DNA of 64,000 nucleotides from an uncultured Gammaproteobacteria bacterium (GTDB lineage Bacteria > Pseudomonadota > Gammaproteobacteria > UBA4575): the NCBI GenBank assembly GCA_951812785.1, contig OX638335.1:647501-711500 (forward strand), in the 5' to 3' direction. The notes beneath the pieces are model-generated. The model saw nothing but the letters and a program-made list of their open reading frames with translations. It did not search any database and had not been told where the DNA came from. Position numbers and translations under genes: made by a program. Positions 50,596 through 60,106 of this stretch are shown here, piece after piece (within the stretch, counting starts at the first letter, position 1; every line of letters starts with the position of its first letter).

Positions 50596-51312
50596 TTACT
50601 TGAAATTTCCCATAAGCAGTCTCTTGCTTCCAAATTTCGGGTTCCATGCACCTTTTAAGCCTTGGGGAATTTCTCCATCGATTGCATACATTACTCGTAC
50701 CCAGAGGTTCCCTATATGGTGTATGTATGCTGAAGTTACGCATTGCCCATTAGTCTTATCTATCTTTGCCTCCAAATCACTACTACTGGCGAGAATTGTA
50801 TTTTCGCTATCATCAGCTATAGATGGCCCGAATACAATATAGATATTGGGATGTATTTTGCTGTTAAGTATCGCATTTGAGAATGGTTGAATATCAATTC
50901 CTTTTACTTTACCTTCGATCAGCATACAACCAAATTGCTTTACCATGTATAGATGAACATGGCGCATGAAATGTTTTGTGCAGTAGGGGAATATTTTGTT
51001 TGAACGGATATACTCACCGACAGTAATTTCTGGTTGTCTGAAACGCAATGCTTCCGTGAGATATTGCCACGCCAGATCATGTGGTTGTGTCCTGGTGTTG
51101 TTACAGAATTGGCAGAGACTAGGCTCGTATTTTAGGGCTTTTGCATCCAGACTGCCTATTTTTTTGTTCTTACGTTTGGCTGTTTGTATATAGATAGGGG
51201 CAGACTGAGAGAAATTTCCAGCCACTGACTTCAGGTCTGATTTTTTAATCTTGTGCTCACGGCTATTCGCAGTGTCACCACATATCCAGCAACTTTTATT
51301 AGTCAAATTCAT
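50596..51312 (-). CDS. HNH-like zinc-finger protein, probable nuclease
   Basis: 238 residues. Two CxxC knuckles (CWIC at 8-11 and CQFC at 67-70) bracket NSREHKIKKSDLKSV (His20), and the second is followed by NNTRTQPHD (N71, N72, H78). This is the layout of HNH endonucleases (Cys pair, His, Cys pair, Asn, His). The remaining 160 residues have no recognisable domain. It is opposite to the Hachiman genes, with about 110 bp between the stops. A host or phage DNA nuclease role is an inference. Confidence 0.6.
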   Translation of the reverse strand: MNLTNKSCWICGDTANSREHKIKKSDLKSVAGNFSQSAPIYIQTAKRKNKKIGSLDAKALKYEPSLCQFCNNTRTQPHDLAWQYLTEALRFRQPEITVGEYIRSNKIFPYCTKHFMRHVHLYMVKQFGCMLIEGKVKGIDIQPFSNAILNSKIHPNIYIVFGPSIADDSENTILASSSDLEAKIDKTNGQCVTSAYIHHIGNLWVRVMYAIDGEIPQGLKGAWNPKFGSKRLLMGNFK

Positions 51313-51395
51313 TTCCTTTTTGTGTGGCTATTTTTTATCAGAAAATTCTACGAATAGCACGTAGATTATAAACCTCTCTTCTGATGGAGTATAAC

Positions 51396-51575
51396 TCAAG
51401 GGCGTAATGCCCTTGATCCAATTTCTCGTTGAATGTTTTCGATAGATGTTAGTGCATTCCTGCGCTGATGGGTGCCCGGGTTGCTTTTCGCCAATTCATT
51501 GAAGCTCTGTCTTAATAAAACATGTAGCTCGGTTTTGTTTTTTGCGGCTAATTCAAATCTTGTTCGTAGTTTCAT
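51396..51575 (-). CDS. Small conserved-looking protein (59 aa), plasmid/ICE type
   Basis: ATG at 51575 with AAAGGAGAGTAAA directly upstream, an excellent ribosome-binding site. Product MKLRTRFELAAKNKTELHVL, ending SIENIQREIGSRALRP. Helical and basic. Genes of this kind occur on conjugative elements near antirestriction genes; here ardA is 380 bp away. A degenerate second copy of its 3' end exists at 50510-50556, which supports it being a real gene. Confidence 0.65.
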   Translation of the reverse strand: MKLRTRFELAAKNKTELHVLLRQSFNELAKSNPGTHQRRNALTSIENIQREIGSRALRP

Positions 51576-51898
51576 TTTACTCTCCTTTATTTGGAGACCG
51601 TGCCATCACGATCTTTGTAAGAGAGAGGTCAGTTCATGGATCAAGAAACCGCACTTGTTGTTGCAACGTTAGAGGAAAAGCTTGCCTCAAGAATTTTGGC
51701 AAGCTTGCGAGTTATCTAATGTCCATGTGCTTAAATCTGATTAAAAGTCTGTTTGGTATTGGTGTTCATTTTTTGTGAAGGAGAGGGATGGAATACGCAT
51801 CATGATTCATTGGTAGCGGTGGTTCCCCCCCTGTCTGGATTACGCCAAAACATGAGATTTTACGCTCACTTCCATTGTCACTCCTGCTCACTCATTTT
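51576..51898. other. Spacer with an inverted repeat, no clear gene
   Basis: Contains a perfect 9-bp inverted repeat AAGCTTGCC (51678-51686) and GGCAAGCTT (51698-51706) inside a short plus-strand frame (27 codons, MDQETALVVATLEEKLASRI) that lacks a convincing ribosome-binding site. Nothing else is supported. The region separates the divergent 59-aa gene and ardA, so both promoters should lie here. Confidence 0.45.
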
Positions 51899-51930
51899 CT
51901 GGGGTTTCTCAACCCCAAAAGGGGTGTGTT
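51899..51930 (+). promoter_or_regulatory. Mutually exclusive hairpins before ardA
   Basis: GGGGTT-TCTC-AACCCC (51901-51916) and ACCCC-AAAA-GGGGT (51912-51925) share the ACCCC arm and cannot form together. The second is followed by GTGTTTTT. The arrangement resembles a terminator with a competing antiterminator, about 30 nt before the ardA start. Confidence 0.45.
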
Positions 51931-51954
51931 TTTAAGATATTTAGGAGAAAAGAC

Positions 51955-52437
51955 ATGAACGAAGAATTAAGAGTATATGTTGCAGATTTAGCGGCTTACA
52001 ACAATGGCTATCTGCACGGTGTTTGGATTGATGCCATGTTAGACTTGGGCGAGATGCAAGAACAAGTTAGCCAGATGTTAAAAACTACCCCACTGGCGGA
52101 AGTTGCAGAAAAATATGCAATCCATGATTATGAAGGTTTTGGAGCGTATAAGGTCAGTGAATATGAAGGGCTTGAATCCGTGCATGAGGTGGCTTGTTTT
52201 CTGGAAGAATTCGGAGATGTTGCAGGCGATGTATTAGCCCATTTTGGCGACAATTTAGAAGATGCCCGAAAAGCCTTAGAGGAAAACTATAGTGGTTGTT
52301 ACAACTCCCTTGCAGGCTATGCCGAGGAGCTTATCACCGAGACCAGTGAAGTACCTGAGCATTTAGTGTTTTATATCGACTATGAATTCTATGGGGCGAG
52401 ATATGGAATTAAATGGGGATGTGTTCACCAGTGGTGA
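51955..52437 (+). CDS. ardA: Antirestriction protein ArdA
   Basis: 160 residues, very acidic, as expected of a DNA mimic. Family blocks: LRVYVADLAAYNNGYLHGVW, IHDYEGFGAYKVSEYEGLES, and the C-terminal GYAEELITETSEVPEHLVFY with IDYEFYGARY. ArdA blocks type I restriction enzymes and usually travels on conjugative elements. AGGAG precedes the ATG. Here it lies 6 kb from a type I RM operon. Confidence 0.93.
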   Translation: MNEELRVYVADLAAYNNGYLHGVWIDAMLDLGEMQEQVSQMLKTTPLAEVAEKYAIHDYEGFGAYKVSEYEGLESVHEVACFLEEFGDVAGDVLAHFGDNLEDARKALEENYSGCYNSLAGYAEELITETSEVPEHLVFYIDYEFYGARYGIKWGCVHQW

Positions 52438-52462
52438 TTGGCTGACAAGAAGTACACGTATT

Positions 52463-52482
52463 TTGGAGCCATTAGGCTCCAA
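52463..52482 (+). terminator. Hairpin after ardA
   Basis: TTGGAGCC, loop ATTA, GGCTCCAA, then TTTACTTG; 26 nt after the ardA stop. Confidence 0.7.
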
Positions 52483-52585
52483 TTTACTTGTCTTGTAGTC
52501 GTTGGATTTAGTCATAGCTATTGTGTGTTTAATGCTGCTACCCACGCATAGAGCGCGGGAAAGCCCTGGTTGTTTAAAAATATGG

Positions 52586-52614
52586 CGATATTGATATGAA
52601 GAATACCAATATCG
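52586..52614. promoter_or_regulatory. Inverted repeat upstream of the hipBA-type operon
   Basis: CGATATTG (52586-52593) and CAATATCG (52607-52614) with a 13-bp spacer, in a very AT-rich 300-bp region containing several TATATATC/GTATATCA-like stretches up to the start at 52777. A candidate operator for the XRE antitoxin; no promoter elements can be fixed with confidence. Confidence 0.35.
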
Positions 52615-52776
52615 TCAATAAACTAAACCTTCAAATAGAAGAGTATTGATGTATTAAAATAGATCAATATATTTCATGTAATATGTTATTATATATCGTA
52701 AATGTTAATGAGTTTTTGTATTGTAATATATTAGTGTATATCATCTAATTTTATAGATATAGAAAGATAGATCAAA

Positions 52777-53415
52777 ATGACTTATTTAAACGACCAGATA
52801 CTCGAAAGCCTACGTGAGGCTCGTCAAAGAAAGGGGTTTAGCCAAAGAGAGCTAAGCGCTAAGTCTGGCGTGCCGCAGAGTCATATCTCCAAGATAGAGA
52901 ATGGGGCGGTGGATTTGAGGGTGTCTAGTTTGGTCGCTCTGGCACGAGTTTTGGATTTAGAGCTTGAACTTGTTCCGAAGAAAACAGTTCCTGCTGTGAA
53001 ATCTATCGTGCGTAGCAGTACGAGTGCAGATTTGGCTAATGCGCAAAAAATGATTCAAAGAGAAATGGATCAATATAAGAAGGTTATCGCGTCCGCAACT
53101 CAAGTCTCTACCTTCGCAAACAGTGATTTGGAGAAATTAAGAAAAGCCATTGCTGACATTGACCTTTTCAAACTCGATAATTCAGCGCTAAAGGCAATTG
53201 AATCCTCAAGGATGGCTATTGAAGACGCGATGAAGCAAAGCTCTGTGAATCAATTAAAGGGTGCGATGGAGCCAAGTGAAGTTATTCAAGAAGCCATGAA
53301 AAAAGCAGTTCGTCAAATGAGTGCTCTGCGTAATTCGCTGGCACATGGCAACCATTTTCAAGAAGCTAAGACGTCTTTGCCAGCCTATAGCTTAGACGGA
53401 GGCAATGATGAGTAG
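52777..53415 (+). CDS. HipB-like XRE antitoxin with C-terminal HEPN-like motif
   Basis: 212 residues, more than twice the size of E. coli HipB. The N-terminal XRE helix-turn-helix is clear (REARQRKGFSQRELSAKSGV, then PQSHISKIENGAVDLRVSSL). A helical linker follows. The end contains RQMSALRNSLAHGNHF, in which R185-N-S-L-A-H190 fits the RNxxxH motif of HEPN proteins. It overlaps hipA by 11 bp. The HTH would repress the operon and the protein should neutralise HipA; the HEPN-like part is unusual. Motif-based inference for that part. Confidence 0.8.
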   Translation: MTYLNDQILESLREARQRKGFSQRELSAKSGVPQSHISKIENGAVDLRVSSLVALARVLDLELELVPKKTVPAVKSIVRSSTSADLANAQKMIQREMDQYKKVIASATQVSTFANSDLEKLRKAIADIDLFKLDNSALKAIESSRMAIEDAMKQSSVNQLKGAMEPSEVIQEAMKKAVRQMSALRNSLAHGNHFQEAKTSLPAYSLDGGNDE

Positions 53416-54652
53416 TAATGTCTCAACCCTCAATGTTTTTCTCTATGATGAGTTGGTCGGCACGATTACCAATGTGGGCAATGACCGCTCTTTGTTTGCG
53501 TTGACGCAAGATTATATTGAGAATACTGACCGTTCGACGCTAAGCCTTGGTTTTAAAGACTCCCTTGGCGAGCTGATCACGGACTTTAAGCCCACGCAAA
53601 CCAAGCTCCTGCCGTTCTTCTCAAACCTTTTGCCCGAAGATGAGATGCGTAGATATTTGGCTGAAAGAGCTAGTGTAAACCCCGAGCGCGAGTTTTTCTT
53701 GCTCTGGGTGTTGGGTCAAGATTTAACAGGGGCGGTCACCATCAAGTCTGTTGATGGTGAAGCGCTTCCTCCGAGTATCCGTGAGCCAGTCGATGGAGGC
53801 GAAGAATATAAAGACGGTGCGATGCGTTTTTCTTTAGCTGGAGTTCAGTTAAAATTCTCTGCCGTTCAACATTCCTCCGGAGGATTGACGATTCCTGCTA
53901 GTGGTATGGGCGGATCATGGATTGTAAAGCTACCCTCAAGTAAGTTTAAGGAGGTGCCTGAAAATGAGTTTTCCATGATGGAGCTAGCTCGAAAAATCGG
54001 CATGACTGTTCCTGAAACACAATTACTCAATATTGGGGATATTGAAAACATCCCAGATGGAATTGGGCGGTTTGGCAGCTCTTTTAGCAATTCTCGGGCC
54101 TTCGCGATCAAACGGTTTGATCGAACCGATGGCAGAGGCTCTGTTCATATTGAAGATTTTGCGCAAGTGTTTGGTGTCTATCCATATGACAAGTACAAGA
54201 AAGCCAGTATGTGCAACATTGCAGAAGTTATAGGGATCGAAGGACAGGAAGACGATATTGCTGAGTTTACTCGCAGACTGGTATTTAACACGCTCATAGG
54301 TAATGCGGATATGCATTTAAAGAACTGGTCGCTCATCTATAACGATAAGTGCTCAGCCTCTATTGCGCCAGCCTATGATTTCGTTTCAACAATCCTCTAT
54401 ATTGCGGATAAGGAAGCCGCTTTGAAAGTCAGTAGGAGCAAGAAATTCGCTGACTTCACCATGGATGAATTGTCCCATTTGGCGGCAAGGGCACGATTGC
54501 CAGAAAAGCTAGTCCTGGATACGGCAAGTGAAACAGTAGAGCTTTTCCATGAAAAATGGCAAAACGAAAAGAACAATCTGGCGCTTAATAGTGACGTGAT
54601 TGAAGCAATCGACAAGCATCTGGAAGATATTCCGGTTGCTAAAAAAAAGTAA
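53405..54652 (+). CDS. hipA: HipA-type serine/threonine kinase toxin
   Basis: 415 residues. N-terminal subdomain ([20 protein letters not shown], then [17 protein letters not shown]), the [13 protein letters not shown] autophosphorylation-loop region, [28 protein letters not shown], catalytic loop [16 protein letters not shown] and metal-binding PAYDFVST. HipA kinases inhibit tRNA charging by phosphorylating an aminoacyl-tRNA synthetase and cause dormancy. All core residues are present. Last gene of the island; prfC begins 46 bp later. Confidence 0.93.
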   Translation: MMSSNVSTLNVFLYDELVGTITNVGNDRSLFALTQDYIENTDRSTLSLGFKDSLGELITDFKPTQTKLLPFFSNLLPEDEMRRYLAERASVNPEREFFLLWVLGQDLTGAVTIKSVDGEALPPSIREPVDGGEEYKDGAMRFSLAGVQLKFSAVQHSSGGLTIPASGMGGSWIVKLPSSKFKEVPENEFSMMELARKIGMTVPETQLLNIGDIENIPDGIGRFGSSFSNSRAFAIKRFDRTDGRGSVHIEDFAQVFGVYPYDKYKKASMCNIAEVIGIEGQEDDIAEFTRRLVFNTLIGNADMHLKNWSLIYNDKCSASIAPAYDFVSTILYIADKEAALKVSRSKKFADFTMDELSHLAARARLPEKLVLDTASETVELFHEKWQNEKNNLALNSDVIEAIDKHLEDIPVAKKK

Positions 54653-54698
54653 AAAACTAATGGGTACAAATTTAGATACAAATAAGGGTTCGAGTGGT

Positions 54699-56294
54699 AT
54701 GAGTGATAGCAATTTTGTCAATGAAGTCAACAAGCGAAGGACGTTTGCTATCATCTCACATCCTGATGCTGGTAAAACCACCATCACTGAAAAGTTGTTG
54801 TTATATGGAGGTGCTATTCAGCAGGCGGGTACGGTGAAAGGTCGTAAAGCAGCGCGTCATGCCACTTCGGATTGGATGGCACTAGAACAACAGCGCGGCA
54901 TTTCAGTGACAAGTTCTGTGATGCAGTTTATTTACAATGACTGTGTCGTGAACTTGCTTGATACTCCCGGTCACGAAGATTTTTCTGAAGATACTTATAG
55001 AACATTAACCGCAGTGGATTCTGCATTAATGGTGATTGACTGTGCCAAAGGGGTTGAGGATCGTACTATTAAGTTAATGGAAGTGTGTCGCTTACGTGAC
55101 ACACCAATTGTCACGTTCATTAATAAGTTAGACCGTGAAGGACGTGAGCCGATTGAGCTAATGGATGAAGTGGAGTCGGTTTTAAAGATTAAATGTACGC
55201 CTGTGACTTGGCCTATTGGCATGGGGAAAAATTTAAAAGGTGTGTATCACCTGCTAAATAATTCGGTACATTTTTTTGGTGCTACCCACGGTGGTAAAAA
55301 ATTAGATGGTGAGGTGGTTGAAGGATTAGATAACCCGCGACTCGATGAAGTATTAGGCGATATGGCTAATGATCTTCGTGAAGAAATTGAGTTGGTGGTT
55401 GGTGCTAGTCATGATTATGAGCATGAAGAATTTTTAGCGGGCAAGTTAACGCCAGTATTTTTTGGTTCTGCGATTAATAATTTTGGTGTGCAGGAACTAT
55501 TAGATAAGTTTGTCGAAGTTGCTCCACCTCCGCAGCCGCGTGAAAGTTTAGAACGTACGGTAAGTGCTGATGAAGAAAGTTTCTCTGGTTTCGTTTTTAA
55601 GATACAAGCTAATATGGACCCCAATCACCGAGATAGAATTGCCTTTATGCGCATATGTTCGGGTAGTTTTGAAAAGGGTATTAAGTTACGCCATGTGAGA
55701 TTGCAGCGTGAGGTGAAAATTTCTGATGCGTTAACTTTCTTCTCTTCTGAAAGAGGACATGTAGAAAAAGCTTATCCTGGTGACATTATTGGACTGCATA
55801 ATCATGGCACTATTCGTATTGGTGATACATTCTCGCAAAAAGAAGATTTAATTTTTACTGGTATTCCTAATTTTGCACCAGAATTATTTAGGCGTGCGCA
55901 ATTGAAAGACCCGTTAAAAATGAAAGCACTACTAAAAGGGTTGATACAGCTATGTGAAGAAGGTGCGACGCAGTTGTTTCGCCCGTTGAACAATAATGAT
56001 TTAATTCTAGGTGCGGTTGGTATTTTGCAATTTGATGTAGTGAAGCATCGTTTAAAAGATGAATACAATGTGGATTGTCAATTTGAAGCAGTCAATGTGT
56101 ACACGGCCAGGTGGTTGTACTCTGATAATGCACAAGAGCTAGATAAAATTAAACAGAAATCTTCTTCAGGTGTTGCGTTAGATCATGCAGGAGAGTTGGT
56201 GTATATGGCATCTTCTCGCGTTAATTTAGATATGGCGACAGAGAAGTGGTCGAATATTGAATTTAGGAATACACGCGAGCAAGTGTATAATTAA
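54699..56294 (+). CDS. prfC: Peptide chain release factor 3
   Basis: 531 residues from the ATG at 54699 ([20 protein letters not shown]); E. coli RF3 has 529. An earlier in-frame ATG at 54660 would add [13 protein letters not shown], which is not family-like. GTPase motifs: [29 protein letters not shown]3 removes RF1/RF2 from the ribosome after termination. The 5' end of prfC is the known insertion site of SXT/R391-type integrative elements, and the defence island ends exactly here. Confidence 0.95.
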   Translation: MSDSNFVNEVNKRRTFAIISHPDAGKTTITEKLLLYGGAIQQAGTVKGRKAARHATSDWMALEQQRGISVTSSVMQFIYNDCVVNLLDTPGHEDFSEDTYRTLTAVDSALMVIDCAKGVEDRTIKLMEVCRLRDTPIVTFINKLDREGREPIELMDEVESVLKIKCTPVTWPIGMGKNLKGVYHLLNNSVHFFGATHGGKKLDGEVVEGLDNPRLDEVLGDMANDLREEIELVVGASHDYEHEEFLAGKLTPVFFGSAINNFGVQELLDKFVEVAPPPQPRESLERTVSADEESFSGFVFKIQANMDPNHRDRIAFMRICSGSFEKGIKLRHVRLQREVKISDALTFFSSERGHVEKAYPGDIIGLHNHGTIRIGDTFSQKEDLIFTGIPNFAPELFRRAQLKDPLKMKALLKGLIQLCEEGATQLFRPLNNNDLILGAVGILQFDVVKHRLKDEYNVDCQFEAVNVYTARWLYSDNAQELDKIKQKSSSGVALDHAGELVYMASSRVNLDMATEKWSNIEFRNTREQVYN

Positions 56295-56304
56295 CGATGT
56301 TGTC

Positions 56305-56324
56305 ATGCCCACGAGGGTGGGCAT
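56305..56324. terminator. Hairpin after prfC
   Basis: ATGCCCAC, loop GAGG, GTGGGCAT, 10 nt after the prfC stop and in front of the convergent mscL. Two weaker hairpins (TCCAGT...ACTGGA and ATTTCCAT...ATGGAAAT) follow before mscL. No T-run follows the main stem. Confidence 0.45.
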
Positions 56325-56423
56325 CTAGCTAAAAAATGCATTTAAAATCCAGTGCAAATTATTTTCCAGTTTTAACTGGATTTCCATCTTTAATGGAAAT
56401 GACGAGAAGTTAAAAATTACTTT

Positions 56424-56804
56424 TTAAGTAAGTCTCATTTCTGTTAATAGTTTCTCTTCAGTGCTTGGCTTTGCTGGTGCTTCCTCTTCTTCCTTCTTTA
56501 GGCTATTCATGAATTTAATCACCATGAATATAGCAAGCGCTACAATAAGAAAATCAAAAACAGTTTGAATGAATGCACCATATTTAATGGTGACTGCTTC
56601 CACGCCATCGCTGGCTTCTTGTATTGTCACTGCTAAATTAGCGAAATCGACGCCGCCAACTAACACTCCGATAGGAGGCATGATTACATCTGAGACGAAA
56701 GACGAAACAATCTTTCCAAATGCAGCTCCAATAATGATACCAACGGCCATATCGACAACGTTGCCGCGCATAGCAAAATTTTTAAACTCAGACATCATAC
56801 CCAT
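56424..56804 (-). CDS. mscL: Large-conductance mechanosensitive channel
   Basis: 126 residues. The first helix [20 protein letters not shown] with [18 protein letters not shown], the periplasmic loop, the second helix [20 protein letters not shown] and the charged C-terminal helix (KKEEEEAP) are all typical. AGGAG lies upstream of the ATG at 56804. It opens under membrane tension to release solutes during osmotic down-shock. Confidence 0.95.
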   Translation of the reverse strand: MGMMSEFKNFAMRGNVVDMAVGIIIGAAFGKIVSSFVSDVIMPPIGVLVGGVDFANLAVTIQEASDGVEAVTIKYGAFIQTVFDFLIVALAIFMVIKFMNSLKKEEEEAPAKPSTEEKLLTEMRLT

Positions 56805-56966
56805 AGTTTTTACTCCTGATTTTGTTTTTTGTTGTTTATGTGCATTGTAATTTACTATTTTTATCCAGATAAATTATGAGCGCAGACAGTATGTTAATTG
56901 GATATAATGGTTGTGTACATAGTGTGTTTTTCTTAGACAACATGAGGATCATCTAAAAATTTGTAG

Positions 56967-57218
56967 ATGATTGAAAAATTGGAATTTTTAGGAGCAGTAG
57001 ATTCAATTATGAGTGGATTAACACCTTCAACCTGGCAAGTATTTAAGAGCGTATTGATGAGTTTTTTTGGGGTGCAGACAGAAGCGACACGTCAGATGGA
57101 TTTTACCCATGGCAAGCCAGGTCAATTTATAATTATTGGTTTAGTCCTTACAGCATTGTTTATAGTGATGGTGTTTACCGCGGTGAAAGTAGTTTTGTAC
57201 TTCGCTTTGGGTAGCTAG
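56967..57218 (+). CDS. DUF2970 family membrane protein
   Basis: 83 residues. TPSTWQVFKSVLMSFFGVQT then MDFTHGKPGQFIIIGLVLTA with one C-terminal membrane helix is the DUF2970 pattern. Function unknown. It overlaps the 3' end of the convergent nuclease gene by 4 bp. Confidence 0.85.
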   Translation: MIEKLEFLGAVDSIMSGLTPSTWQVFKSVLMSFFGVQTEATRQMDFTHGKPGQFIIIGLVLTALFIVMVFTAVKVVLYFALGS

Positions 57219-60097
57219 GAGCTAACCCAGTGAGATTTTCTGCATAATCCTTCGTAGTCACATACACGGCAGACATTATCTTCGCCGTTGGCAGGCAAAG
57301 GAGTTTGAGCTCTTAGTTCATTAACAAGGTTTTCTATCCTTGGTAGATGTTCTGACTTTAAATTTTCAAGTTCTTCATCACTGATTAATGCACTTGGTTT
57401 AACTTCGCCCTGTGTGCCTAAAGTTAAATATTCTGCTTGAGTAATTCTTTTGTCGAGTAGTGCATAAAAAGGTAATTGCACCGTCTCGCCATTGAGCACT
57501 TTCTTCTTGGAAGGCTTGGTGCTGCCAGTTTTGTAATCAATTACCGCATAACTTTTTGTATTAGAATCAATGCGATCAATATGTCCATATAATATCAGGT
57601 TATTATCTAAGCTAATTTCTAGTGATGCTTCGCCGCGTAACGTTTTCCATTCTTGGCTTCGGTCAATCGCCCAATCAATATATTGAGGAACGTTGCTTAG
57701 CCATCTCTGTAACCAACCTTGTTTAACATTTGTTGGGAAAGAGGCACGCATGAATAATTCGCTGCTGACAGCAGTTAACTGGGCAATTAAAGTGGCGCGA
57801 TTATCATTACTAAACGTACTGCCAGGTTTATTTTTCTCGCCAAAATGAAATTCATGCAAGCTTTGATGAACTAGTTGTCCAAAATCAGATGCTTCAAAGT
57901 CATCGGTATTTTTTTGTTCTCTTAATGATAATATGTATTTTGCAAAGTATTGATATGGGCAATCAATCAGTGACTGATATTGTGTAGCAGAAATTCTGTT
58001 CGGAATGAGCTCGCTGGGTGCACCAGGTTTGGGCTGCTTGGTTTTAAGGTCTGAAAAGTGAGTATTATTTTTTTTGGATTGTTGGCGTAACTGTATGAGT
58101 TGGTCGAGTTGGTTGTTGCGCAGAGATAAGGAAAAGGCTTGCTCATTAAATAATTCGATTAATTTCACCCAAGCGCAAATTTCTTGAGGTTCGCCATGAT
58201 TTTCTGTTTCCGCGCTTAATAATAACTGCTCGCATTGCTGAAGTAACTGTCTGAAGCGTACGAAGTTAACTGCTGTGGCTTCATGAGTAGTCGGCAAATG
58301 TAGTTCATGACGCACTTTTTCATTAAAGAAAGTACGATGTGTTTTTATGTTGGTTAAGCGATTGTCTTCTACGCCAGCAATGATGGCGGCTTTGAAATTA
58401 AAGTTATCGATGTGTTCGAAACCACACAGAGTCACTCGCTCATCAATTTCTCCAGGAATAAAATAATTATGCTCGAATAAATCACGTAGCCATTGACGCC
58501 ATTCTTTCCAGTTAATTTTTATACTGTTGTTTCTAGTGCTGTTGATATTGGCTTCGAGTGTCTCTAGTAGCTGCTTCCCAGCCGCATCATTGTGTAAGCT
58601 CTGTTTAATGCCGACTGTTTCCAGCGTGGTTAGTAAAGCCGTAGAGAGTTTATATAGCTCATATTCACCTTGGCTCTTGAAATCTAGCAATGATGCACTA
58701 GCATTCTTGATTAACTCGCAAGTGCTGATAATTTCGCTGCAATCAAGATCATTGGTTGCGAAGTGGGAGCTAATAAGTGAGGTAAATATATCAATAGTGT
58801 CTGTTAGAGTATTGCGGTGCCTTTTTAATAACTTCCTTGCTTGAAAAACTTGATGTTGGTATTGCACATTCTCGCTGAAGTTTTCTGGCAAGAAAGGAGA
58901 ACTAAGTAAATCCAGCAGTAAATCTTTTTTGAAATTGTTTTCAACTGCATCTAGCAGAATTTCGATCGAAGTGGCAGCGCTTGTAGTTGATAATGTCCAA
59001 CCACCCAAGTCAGTTGGCTTGATACCTTCTTCTTCCAGTACAGCGCGTATGCGGCGAGCGAGTAAGCGGTCGTTAACAATAATCCCAATAGACTTTATAT
59101 CTTCTAATAACCATTTCTTGGCCTGTAGGCACACAGCATTAACATGGCGTTCAATGGAGTTGCAACAGTAAATACTCAGCCAATCTTTAAATACATCCTT
59201 AGAACATACTTGTTTGAGCTGCTGTATACGTCCATAAGTATGAGTGCCCCGATTGTAAATAATATCTAGCGCTTGTTCGCGTTGATTACTTGCCTGGTTA
59301 GTATTCTCTATAGTCGTTATTAAACGAAGGTGGGGGTGATGATGGGTGCCAAATTGTGCAGCAGATACCTTCGGTGAATAAAGTGATAAACAATGCTGCT
59401 CGCATAAATGATGGAAAAATAAAACTTCAGCAGCGCCAAAGCGATGTTTGCCTACCATGTAAAAATGCTTGTCAGTTTCTTGGTCGCGATAATTCACCAG
59501 GGTTTGACAATAATGGTTAATTGGATCAATCCATTGACGTGCTTGGATTTGTTCTTGATAGGCTTGCCATAAGCGGTAAACAATTTCACTTTCGCGAGAA
59601 ATGTTGTCTATGTTGGCAACAGGAAACTCATAGCTTTTTAGTAACACTTCGCGCAAGGCAGTTTCACCGTCATCTAATGGTATTTGTGCAAGCGTACATT
59701 CATTGAAAAGGTTGACCAATTCTTTGGCTAATGGCCACGCATTGTTAGTTTGAAATAACCCTGGGCTATGACGTATAGCTTCAACTAATAATAGTTGTTT
59801 GTTGGTCTCGCTAATGAGCGCTTTATCAGTGGTGCTCTGCTGATACACCCAATCTTGTAACGTAGTAATGTTGGGGAGCAACAAACTATCGATATTGGCT
59901 GCTTTTGCGGCTGCCAATAACTTTAGCTTCATGGTGTGAATCACACTGCGCGAGTCACACCAGAGTGTGAATTGAGTTAAATCACAAGGGTTTGGTTTTT
60001 TTAGTGCGATTAAATCCCTGGCTAGTGCATCAAGCGGGTTGATTGCGTAGTCAACAAAGACAAAAGGTAGTGCGGAGTCATTGTTAATAGTGTTCAA
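57215..60097 (-). CDS. AddB-like PD-(D/E)xK nuclease / inactivated helicase
   Basis: 960 residues. The N- and middle parts have a UvrD/AddB-like fold without a proper Walker A. The C-terminal nuclease domain contains ISATQYQSLIDCPYQYFAKY, DFGQLVHQSLHEFH, the catalytic GHIDRIDSNTKSYAVIDYKT (Asp and DYK), and a terminal CRVCDYEGLC set which with the upstream Cys would hold a 4Fe-4S cluster. Related proteins form AddAB-type recombinational repair enzymes. The expected AddA/UvrD-like partner is not next to it. Intact. Confidence 0.85.
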   Translation of the reverse strand: MNTINNDSALPFVFVDYAINPLDALARDLIALKKPNPCDLTQFTLWCDSRSVIHTMKLKLLAAAKAANIDSLLLPNITTLQDWVYQQSTTDKALISETNKQLLLVEAIRHSPGLFQTNNAWPLAKELVNLFNECTLAQIPLDDGETALREVLLKSYEFPVANIDNISRESEIVYRLWQAYQEQIQARQWIDPINHYCQTLVNYRDQETDKHFYMVGKHRFGAAEVLFFHHLCEQHCLSLYSPKVSAAQFGTHHHPHLRLITTIENTNQASNQREQALDIIYNRGTHTYGRIQQLKQVCSKDVFKDWLSIYCCNSIERHVNAVCLQAKKWLLEDIKSIGIIVNDRLLARRIRAVLEEEGIKPTDLGGWTLSTTSAATSIEILLDAVENNFKKDLLLDLLSSPFLPENFSENVQYQHQVFQARKLLKRHRNTLTDTIDIFTSLISSHFATNDLDCSEIISTCELIKNASASLLDFKSQGEYELYKLSTALLTTLETVGIKQSLHNDAAGKQLLETLEANINSTRNNSIKINWKEWRQWLRDLFEHNYFIPGEIDERVTLCGFEHIDNFNFKAAIIAGVEDNRLTNIKTHRTFFNEKVRHELHLPTTHEATAVNFVRFRQLLQQCEQLLLSAETENHGEPQEICAWVKLIELFNEQAFSLSLRNNQLDQLIQLRQQSKKNNTHFSDLKTKQPKPGAPSELIPNRISATQYQSLIDCPYQYFAKYILSLREQKNTDDFEASDFGQLVHQSLHEFHFGEKNKPGSTFSNDNRATLIAQLTAVSSELFMRASFPTNVKQGWLQRWLSNVPQYIDWAIDRSQEWKTLRGEASLEISLDNNLILYGHIDRIDSNTKSYAVIDYKTGSTKPSKKKVLNGETVQLPFYALLDKRITQAEYLTLGTQGEVKPSALISDEELENLKSEHLPRIENLVNELRAQTPLPANGEDNVCRVCDYEGLCRKSHWVSS

Positions 60098-60106
60098 AAT
60101 TGTTGG

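Noticed and set aside
52640-52776. AT-rich TATATATC-like stretches as a replication origin.
   Set aside because: No DnaA boxes, iterons or replication gene nearby; the position suits a promoter/operator region of the hipBA-type operon.
35787-54698. A complete SXT/R391-like integrative conjugative element.
   Set aside because: Only the location at prfC and ardA-type cargo support it; there is no integrase, relaxase or transfer gene in the window.
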